Shown: positions 57,469 through 64,000 of the stretch, piece after piece
How positions within the stretch are numbered: the stretch's first letter is position 1
How the letters are laid out: each line of letters starts with the position of its first letter
Origin: Halomonas sp. LR3S48
GTDB lineage: Bacteria; Pseudomonadota; Gammaproteobacteria; Pseudomonadales; Halomonadaceae
Reading direction: 5' to 3'
NCBI RefSeq assembly: GCF_025725665.1
Contig: NZ_CP107009.1
Coordinates: 4,030,001-4,094,000, forward strand
DNA length: 64,000 nt
The notes under the pieces: generated by a model
Databases searched by the model: none
What the model was told of the DNA's origin: nothing
Seen by the model: only the letters and a program-made list of their open reading frames with translations
Program-made: the position numbers and the translations under genes

Positions 57469-58296
57469 TTACTTGGCCTTGCGGCGACGAACGATCAGCG
57501 CGTCAGTGCGCTTGTTCTTACGGGTCTTGTGGCCCTTGGTGGGAACGCCCCACGGGGTCACCGGGTGACGACCACCGCTGGTACGGCCTTCACCGCCACC
57601 ATGCGGGTGATCCACCGGGTTCATGGCCACACCGCGAACGGTCGGACGCACGCCTCTCCAGCGCTTCGCACCGGCCTTGCCAAGTTGACGCAGGCTGTGC
57701 TCAGAGTTGCCCACTTCACCCAGGGTCGCGCGGCAGTCCGCCAGCACCTTGCGCATTTCGCCGGAGCGAAGACGCAGGGAGGCATAGCTGCCTTCACGAG
57801 CGACCAACTGAGCACTGGTACCGGCACTGCGAGCGATCTGCGCACCCTTGCCGGGCTTGAGCTCGACGCAGTGAACGGTGGAACCCAGCGGGATGTTGCG
57901 CAGCGGAAGGGTATTGCCCTTCTTGATCGCCGCATTCACGCCGGACTCGAGCTTGTCACCCACGCTCACGCCTTTGGGCGCGATGATGTAGCGACGCTCG
58001 CCGTCCAGATACTTCAGCAGCGCGATGTGAGCGCTACGATTGGGATCGTACTCGAGACGCTCAACGACGGCGGGAACGCCATCCTTGGTGCGCTTGAAAT
58101 CGATCAGCCGGTAGTGCTGACGGTGACCACCGCCCACGTGACGGGTGGTGATGCGACCGTTGTTGTTGCGACCGCCGTTACGCGACTGCTTCTCGAGCAG
58201 CGGAGCGTAGGGCTTGCCCTTGTGCAGGCCTTCGCTGACGACCTTGACGACGTGGCGACGACCGGCGGATGTGGGTTTTGTCTTGACGATTGCCAT
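57469..58296 (-). CDS. rplB: 50S ribosomal protein L2
   Basis: The 275-residue protein starts [20 protein letters not shown] and has [21 protein letters not shown] and the C-terminal [21 protein letters not shown] with the conserved His of the peptidyl transferase region. Length is near that of E. coli L2 (273). It lies 17 bases after rplW. Confidence 0.98.
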   Translation of the reverse strand: MAIVKTKPTSAGRRHVVKVVSEGLHKGKPYAPLLEKQSRNGGRNNNGRITTRHVGGGHRQHYRLIDFKRTKDGVPAVVERLEYDPNRSAHIALLKYLDGERRYIIAPKGVSVGDKLESGVNAAIKKGNTLPLRNIPLGSTVHCVELKPGKGAQIARSAGTSAQLVAREGSYASLRLRSGEMRKVLADCRATLGEVGNSEHSLRQLGKAGAKRWRGVRPTVRGVAMNPVDHPHGGGEGRTSGGRHPVTPWGVPTKGHKTRKNKRTDALIVRRRKAK

Positions 58297-58313
58297 GATC
58301 CGTACTCCTGCCC

Positions 58314-58610
58314 TTATTCGGCGCCAGTGAAGTCTTCGAGCGTTTCACCAGCAGCCAGGGTCACATAGGCCTTGCGGTAGCCCTGGCGGCGGCCCAGACC
58401 GTGCGCACTGCGCTTGGTCTTGCCCTTCATGTTCAGCACCTGGACGCGATCGACCTTCTTGCCAAACAGCACCTGCACGGCCTGCTTGATTTCCGGCTTG
58501 GTCGCGTCGCTGGCCACCTTGAACACATACTGGTTGCGCTCGGCGGCGAAAGCGGCCTTCTCGGTCACGTGCGGACCAAGCAGAACCTTGAATACGCGCT
58601 CCTGGTTCAT
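58314..58610 (-). CDS. rplW: 50S ribosomal protein L23
   Basis: The 98-residue protein starts [20 protein letters not shown] and has [21 protein letters not shown], typical of L23, the docking site for trigger factor and SRP at the tunnel exit. Its ATG overlaps the rplD stop by four bases. Confidence 0.98.
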   Translation of the reverse strand: MNQERVFKVLLGPHVTEKAAFAAERNQYVFKVASDATKPEIKQAVQVLFGKKVDRVQVLNMKGKTKRSAHGLGRRQGYRKAYVTLAAGETLEDFTGAE

Positions 58611-59212
58611 GCCAGCTTCTCCTCGAATTTACGCAGAGCAGAGACGGTGACCAGCACCTTGTCGAAGGCGATCAGGCTCACCGGATCGGCGGCAGCCACA
58701 TCCACCACATCCACGTTGGGGATGTTGCGAGCGGCCAGATAGAGCTTCTCGTCGACCTCTTCGGTGACGATCAGCGCCTTCTCCAGGCCCAGCTCGCTGA
58801 GCTTGGCGACCAGCTGCTTGGTCTTGGGTGCATCGACGGTGAACTCGTCGATGGCGACCAGGCGCTCCTGACGCACCAGCTCGGACAGGATGGAGCGCAT
58901 TGCTGCGCGGTACATCTTGCGGTTGACCTTCTGCGAGTGATCCTGCGGACGCGCCGCGAAGGTCACGCCACCGCTACGCCACAGGGGCGAGCGAATGGTC
59001 CCGGCGCGTGCGCGACCGGTACCCTTCTGGCGCCACGGCTTCTTGCCGCCACCACGCACGTCGGAACGGTTCTTCTGGGCACGGGTACCCTGACGACCAC
59101 CAGCCAGATAGGCGGTGACGACCTGGTGAACCAGCGCCTCGTTGAATTCTTTGCCAAAGGTGGCGTCGGCGACTTCGACAGTACCCGCGCCTGCAGCAAG
59201 ATTCAGATTCAT
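58607..59212 (-). CDS. rplD: 50S ribosomal protein L4
   Basis: The 201-residue protein has the L4 loop [20 protein letters not shown] and [19 protein letters not shown]4 lines the exit tunnel and in E. coli represses the S10 operon through its leader. Length equals that of E. coli L4. It overlaps rplW and lies 14 bases after rplC. Confidence 0.98.
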   Translation of the reverse strand: MNLNLAAGAGTVEVADATFGKEFNEALVHQVVTAYLAGGRQGTRAQKNRSDVRGGGKKPWRQKGTGRARAGTIRSPLWRSGGVTFAARPQDHSQKVNRKMYRAAMRSILSELVRQERLVAIDEFTVDAPKTKQLVAKLSELGLEKALIVTEEVDEKLYLAARNIPNVDVVDVAAADPVSLIAFDKVLVTVSALRKFEEKLA

Positions 59213-59226
59213 CGGTTCTATCCCCT

Positions 59227-59865
59227 TCAGCCAGCTTTGACGGCGCTACGAACGATGACGTCGCTGCCAGTAGCACCAGGCACGGCGCCCTTGATCAGCA
59301 GCAGGTTGCGCTCGGCATCGACCCGCACGACTTCAAGGCTCTGGACGGTACAGCGGACATTGCCCATCTGACCGGCCATCTTCTTGCCCTTGAACACGCG
59401 TCCCGGGGTCTGACACATACCGATGGAACCCGGCGCACGATGCGACAGAGAGTTGCCGTGGGTGGCGTCCTGGGTACGGAAGTTCCAGCGCTTGACGGCG
59501 CCCTGGAAGCCCTTGCCCTTGGAGGTGCCGGTCACATCGACCATCTGACCAGCTTCGAAGAGGGATACGGTGAGTTCGCCGCCCACTTCCGGAGCCTCAT
59601 CGCCTTCGGCGAAACGGAACTCCATCAGCGAACGACCGGCCTCGACACCTGCCTTGGCGAACTGACCTGCTTGCGCCTTGGTGAGATGCTTGGCCTTGCG
59701 GGAGCCGGTTGTGACCTGAATCGCCGCGTAGCCGTCGGACTCGACGGTCTTGACGCTGGTGACGCGATTCGGCTCAACCTCGATCACGGTTACGGGCACG
59801 GAGGCGCCATCTTCGGTAAAGACACGGGTCATACCGGCCTTTCTACCGACCAAACCGATAGTCAT
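59227..59865 (-). CDS. rplC: 50S ribosomal protein L3
   Basis: The 212-residue protein starts [20 protein letters not shown] and has the long loop [14 protein letters not shown] and [12 protein letters not shown] with the conserved Gln that can be methylated by PrmB in E. coli. AAAGGAG precedes the ATG. A 150-base gap separates it from rpsJ. Confidence 0.98.
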   Translation of the reverse strand: MTIGLVGRKAGMTRVFTEDGASVPVTVIEVEPNRVTSVKTVESDGYAAIQVTTGSRKAKHLTKAQAGQFAKAGVEAGRSLMEFRFAEGDEAPEVGGELTVSLFEAGQMVDVTGTSKGKGFQGAVKRWNFRTQDATHGNSLSHRAPGSIGMCQTPGRVFKGKKMAGQMGNVRCTVQSLEVVRVDAERNLLLIKGAVPGATGSDVIVRSAVKAG

Positions 59866-60015
59866 TCTCAGTCTCCTTTAGTGTACGGGGCTATCACCCG
59901 CTATGGCTGCCCTTTCCAGAGCATTCCACTAGCACGTTGTATGACGCCATCACGGCGTGGCGGCTGCTGCTCCAACTCGTTTGAAAGAGCGCTGGGCCGC
60001 GGGTGTCTAGTGTGG
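59866..60015 (-). other. Long spacer between rpsJ and rplC
   Basis: The 150-base gap is much larger than any other inside the S10 operon. In the transcript a short CGCCA/TGGCG hairpin (roughly 59951-59968) can form; no coding frame is convincing. It might hold an internal promoter or a regulatory element. Confidence 0.5.
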
Positions 60016-60327
60016 TTAGTCGAGCTTGATCTGCACGTCCACGCCGGCGGCGAGGTCGAGCTTCATCAGGGCATCGACAGTCTTTTCGGTCGGCTCGACG
60101 ATATCGAGCACGCGCTTGTGAGTGCGGATCTCGTACTGATCGCGCGCATCCTTGTTGACGTGCGGCGAAATCAGTACGGTGTAGCGCTCACGGTTCGTCG
60201 GCAGCGGGATCGGACCACGCACCTGCGCACCGGTCCGCTTGGCGGTATCAACGATCTCCGCGGCGGACTGGTCGATCAGGCGATGGTCGAATGCCTTCAA
60301 CCGAATGCGAATCTTCTGGTTCTGCAT
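60016..60327 (-). CDS. rpsJ: 30S ribosomal protein S10 (NusE)
   Basis: The 103-residue protein starts [20 protein letters not shown] and has [20 protein letters not shown]10 is part of the 30S head and, as NusE, of antitermination complexes. Length equals that of E. coli S10. It is the first gene of the S10 operon with the promoter at 60393-60421. Confidence 0.98.
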   Translation of the reverse strand: MQNQKIRIRLKAFDHRLIDQSAAEIVDTAKRTGAQVRGPIPLPTNRERYTVLISPHVNKDARDQYEIRTHKRVLDIVEPTEKTVDALMKLDLAAGVDVQIKLD

Positions 60328-60392
60328 TTGCCCTAAACTCCAATGGAAGTCGACGGCAACCTGCCGCCTACCCACGCATTCAAAGGATGCGC

Positions 60393-60421
60393 ATTATATG
60401 CACGCCGAGGGCGAGAGTCAA
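60393..60421 (-). promoter_or_regulatory. Promoter of the S10 operon
   Basis: On the - strand TTGACT (60416-60421) and TATAAT (60393-60398) are separated by 17 bases. The expected start near 60386 leaves a leader of about 60 bases before rpsJ, much shorter than the roughly 170-base leader with the L4-responsive attenuator of E. coli. Confidence 0.88.
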
Positions 60422-60443
60422 ACACTCCTCCAGGGTGCGCAGA

Positions 60444-60469
60444 AAGGGGGCTCCTCGCGGAGCCCCCTT
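60444..60469 (-). terminator. Terminator after tuf
   Basis: An 11-bp perfect stem (60444-60454 with 60459-60469, AAGGGGGCTCC) with a 4-base loop is followed on the - strand by TTTCT-type sequence. It lies 22 bases after the tuf stop and just before the S10 promoter. Confidence 0.85.
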
Positions 60470-60491
60470 CGATCAGTCAGAAGCCTGAAGC

Positions 60492-61685
<1,194 letters not shown>

Positions 61686-61714
61686 TTCGATAACCTCTTT
61701 ACGTTTGCTAGCGG

Positions 61715-63835
61715 TTAGCCTTTCTGGTTGATGACGGCTTCAACGATGCTGGAGGGCGCCTCTTCGTAGCTCGCGAACTCCATGGTGTAGCTCGCACGAC
61801 CCTGGGTCTGGGAGCGCAGGTCGGTCGCATAACCGAACATCTCGCCCAGAGGCACCATCGCGCGGATGATCTTGCCAGAGGAAGAATCATCCATGCCCTG
61901 CACCAGACCACGGCGACGGTTCAGGTCACCCATGACGTCACCCATGAAATCCTCGGGCGTCACGACTTCGACCCTCATCACCGGCTCCAGCAGCACGGCC
62001 TTGGCCTTGCGGGCCCCTTCCTTGACTGCCATGGAAGAGGCGACCTTGAACGCGTTCTCGTTCGAGTCCACGTCATGGTAGGAACCATCGTACAGCGTGA
62101 CCTTGACGTCGATCATCGGGTAACCCGCGATGACGCCGTTCTGCAGCTGCTCATAGGCCCCTTTCTCGACGGCACCCACGTACTCCTTGGGTACCACACC
62201 GCCGACGATCTCGGAAGCGAACTTGAAGTGCATGTCTTCGTCTTCGCCCTTGTCCGCCTCGGTGAGCGGCTCGATGCGCAGCCAGACATGGCCGTACTGG
62301 CCACGACCGCCGGACTGACGCACGAACTTGCCTTCCTGCTCGACCTTGCCACGAATGGTTTCGCGGTAGGCCACCTGCGGCTTGCCGATGTTGGCTTCGA
62401 CCTTGAACTCGCGACGCATGCGGTCGACGATGATGTCGAGGTGCAACTCGCCCATGCCGGAGATGATGGTCTGGCCGGTCTCTTCGTCGGTCCTCACTTG
62501 GAACGACGGATCCTCCTGGGCCAGCTTGCCCAGCGCTACGCCCATCTTCTCCTGGTCGGCCTTGGATTTCGGCTCCACGGCCACGGAGATGACCGGATCC
62601 GGGAACTCCATGCGCTCGAGAACGATCTTGTTCTCCAGATCGCACAGGGTATCACCGGTAGTGACGTCCTTCAGGCCGATACAGGCGGCGATGTCGCCGG
62701 CCCGCACTTCCTTGATCTCTTCACGCGAGTTGGCGTGCATCTGCACGATACGACCCACGCGCTCCTTCTTCTGCTTGACCGAGTTGTAGACGCTGTCACC
62801 GGAGTTGAGAACGCCGGAGTAGACGCGAATGAAGGTCAGCGTGCCGACGAAGGGGTCAGTGGCGATCTTGAACGCCAGCGCAGCGAAGGGGGCGCTGTCG
62901 TCCGCCTCGCGAGTCGCGACGGTACCATCCCGGTCGTCCAGCTCACCCTCGATGGCCTTGACCTCGGTGGGTGACGGCATGTACTCGATGACACCGTCGA
63001 GCACGGCTTGCACGCCCTTGTTCTTGAACGCCGAACCGCAGGTGACCAGCACGATCTCGTTGTCGAGCGTACGACGACGCAAGCCGGACTTGATCTCCTC
63101 GATGGAAAGCTCGCCCTCTTCGAGGTACTTGTCCATCAGCTCTTCGGAGGCCTCGGCAGCGGCTTCGACCATCTGCTCGCGGTACTCCTCGGCAGTCTCC
63201 TTGAGCTCGGCCGGGATATCGACCAGCTCGTAGTTCATGCCCAGGCTCTCCTCATCCCACAGGATAGCCTTCATCTGGATCAGGTCGATGACGCCCTTGA
63301 ATTCCTCCTCGGTGCCCCAGTTGATCTGGATCGGCACGGCATTGGCATTCAAGCGCTTCTTGAGCTGATCGACGACCATGAAGAAGTCGGCACCGGTGCG
63401 ATCCATCTTGTTGACGAACACCATGCGCGGCACTTCGTACTTGTTGGCCTGACGCCACACGGTCTCGGTCTGCGGCTGTACGCCGGAGGAGCCGCACAGC
63501 ACCACCACGGCACCGTCGAGCACGCGCAGCGAGCGCTCCACCTCAATGGTGAAATCGACGTGTCCGGGCGTATCGATGATGTTGATGCGATGCTCATCGA
63601 ACTGCTTGTTCATGCCCTGCCAGAAGCAGGTGGTCGCCGCGGAGGTGATGGTGATGCCACGCTCCTGCTCCTGCTCCATCCAGTCCATGGTGGCCGCGCC
63701 ATCATGAACCTCGCCCACCTTGTGGGAGAGACCGGTGTAGAACAGGACACGCTCGGTCGTGGTGGTCTTGCCGGCATCGACGTGGGCGACGATGCCGATA
63801 TTACGATAGCGGTTGAGTGGAGTCTTGCGAGCCAC
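61715..63835 (-). CDS. fusA: Elongation factor G
   Basis: EF-G drives translocation and, with RRF, ribosome recycling. The 706-residue protein has the P-loop AHVDAGKT near residue 17, [18 protein letters not shown], and [10 protein letters not shown]. The start is GTG at 63835 with GGGGAG eight bases upstream. Length is close to that of E. coli EF-G (704). It follows rpsG by 45 bases and precedes tuf by 29. Confidence 0.98.
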   Translation of the reverse strand: MARKTPLNRYRNIGIVAHVDAGKTTTTERVLFYTGLSHKVGEVHDGAATMDWMEQEQERGITITSAATTCFWQGMNKQFDEHRINIIDTPGHVDFTIEVERSLRVLDGAVVVLCGSSGVQPQTETVWRQANKYEVPRMVFVNKMDRTGADFFMVVDQLKKRLNANAVPIQINWGTEEEFKGVIDLIQMKAILWDEESLGMNYELVDIPAELKETAEEYREQMVEAAAEASEELMDKYLEEGELSIEEIKSGLRRRTLDNEIVLVTCGSAFKNKGVQAVLDGVIEYMPSPTEVKAIEGELDDRDGTVATREADDSAPFAALAFKIATDPFVGTLTFIRVYSGVLNSGDSVYNSVKQKKERVGRIVQMHANSREEIKEVRAGDIAACIGLKDVTTGDTLCDLENKIVLERMEFPDPVISVAVEPKSKADQEKMGVALGKLAQEDPSFQVRTDEETGQTIISGMGELHLDIIVDRMRREFKVEANIGKPQVAYRETIRGKVEQEGKFVRQSGGRGQYGHVWLRIEPLTEADKGEDEDMHFKFASEIVGGVVPKEYVGAVEKGAYEQLQNGVIAGYPMIDVKVTLYDGSYHDVDSNENAFKVASSMAVKEGARKAKAVLLEPVMRVEVVTPEDFMGDVMGDLNRRRGLVQGMDDSSSGKIIRAMVPLGEMFGYATDLRSQTQGRASYTMEFASYEEAPSSIVEAVINQKG

Positions 63836-63880
63836 GGTGGAACTCCCCGTTGATTGGCGATGCGTTTAGAAGCGCTGCAC

Positions 63881-64000
<120 letters not shown>

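Overview
The window reads as a continuous piece of chromosome from a high-GC gammaproteobacterium, most likely a Halomonas-type member of the Halomonadaceae. This is inferred from protein flavour (acidic tails such as the Asp-rich end of ObgE, a Na+/H+ antiporter), the FabA/FabB pair, the E. coli-like order of the str, S10, spc and alpha operons, and remembered resemblance to Halomonas proteins; no database was searched. Both ends are cut inside genes: an unrecognised + strand gene at the left and rpsG on the - strand at the right. I see no prophage, transposase, rRNA or CRISPR array.

Layout. 1-2400: a truncated gene, a NUDIX hydrolase, a CPA1-type antiporter and a 40-residue basic mini-protein. 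2431-6832 (-): a minor-pilin operon pilE-fimT-pilV-pilW-pilX-pilX, locally AT-rich and without pilY1. 6985-13119 (-): ribF-ileS-lspA-fkpB-ispH, closed by a terminator at 6909-6933. 13120-18761: murJ, rpsT, proB and the rplU-rpmA-obgE group, with a nested inverted repeat between ribF and murJ. 18957-20306: ispB and tRNA-Pro(CGG), each with a good sigma70-type promoter. 20499-25972: an outer-membrane barrel, a small PstS-like periplasmic protein and a GGDEF-EAL protein in one operon, then a PAS-PAS-GGDEF protein. 26008-31843: a ClsC-like phospholipase D, a small membrane protein, an Lgt-like/TlpA fusion and rapA.

31853-35744 looks like a light or photodamage response locus: a TIGR01777 oxidoreductase, a CbiX-type protein, a MerR/LitR-type regulator and a CPD photolyase. 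The regulator appears to lack the cobalamin-binding residues of CarH/LitR, and two TGTACA-type sites lie in front of the genes. A PAS-GGDEF-EAL protein follows. 37902-43478: fabA-fabB, plsC with a degenerate RmlD-like partner, ssb and a YajR-type transporter. 43642-46503: uvrA. 46594-64000 (-): rplQ back through the alpha, spc and S10 operons to tuf, fusA and the end of rpsG, including a 37-residue rpmJ.

How the parts connect: most of the window is housekeeping (translation, lipid A/isoprenoid/fatty acid supply, secretion, repair). The accessory content is surface and signalling: minor pilins, three c-di-GMP enzymes within about 17 kb, and the photolyase locus. Start codons were chosen from Shine-Dalgarno sites, family N-termini and overlaps with upstream genes.
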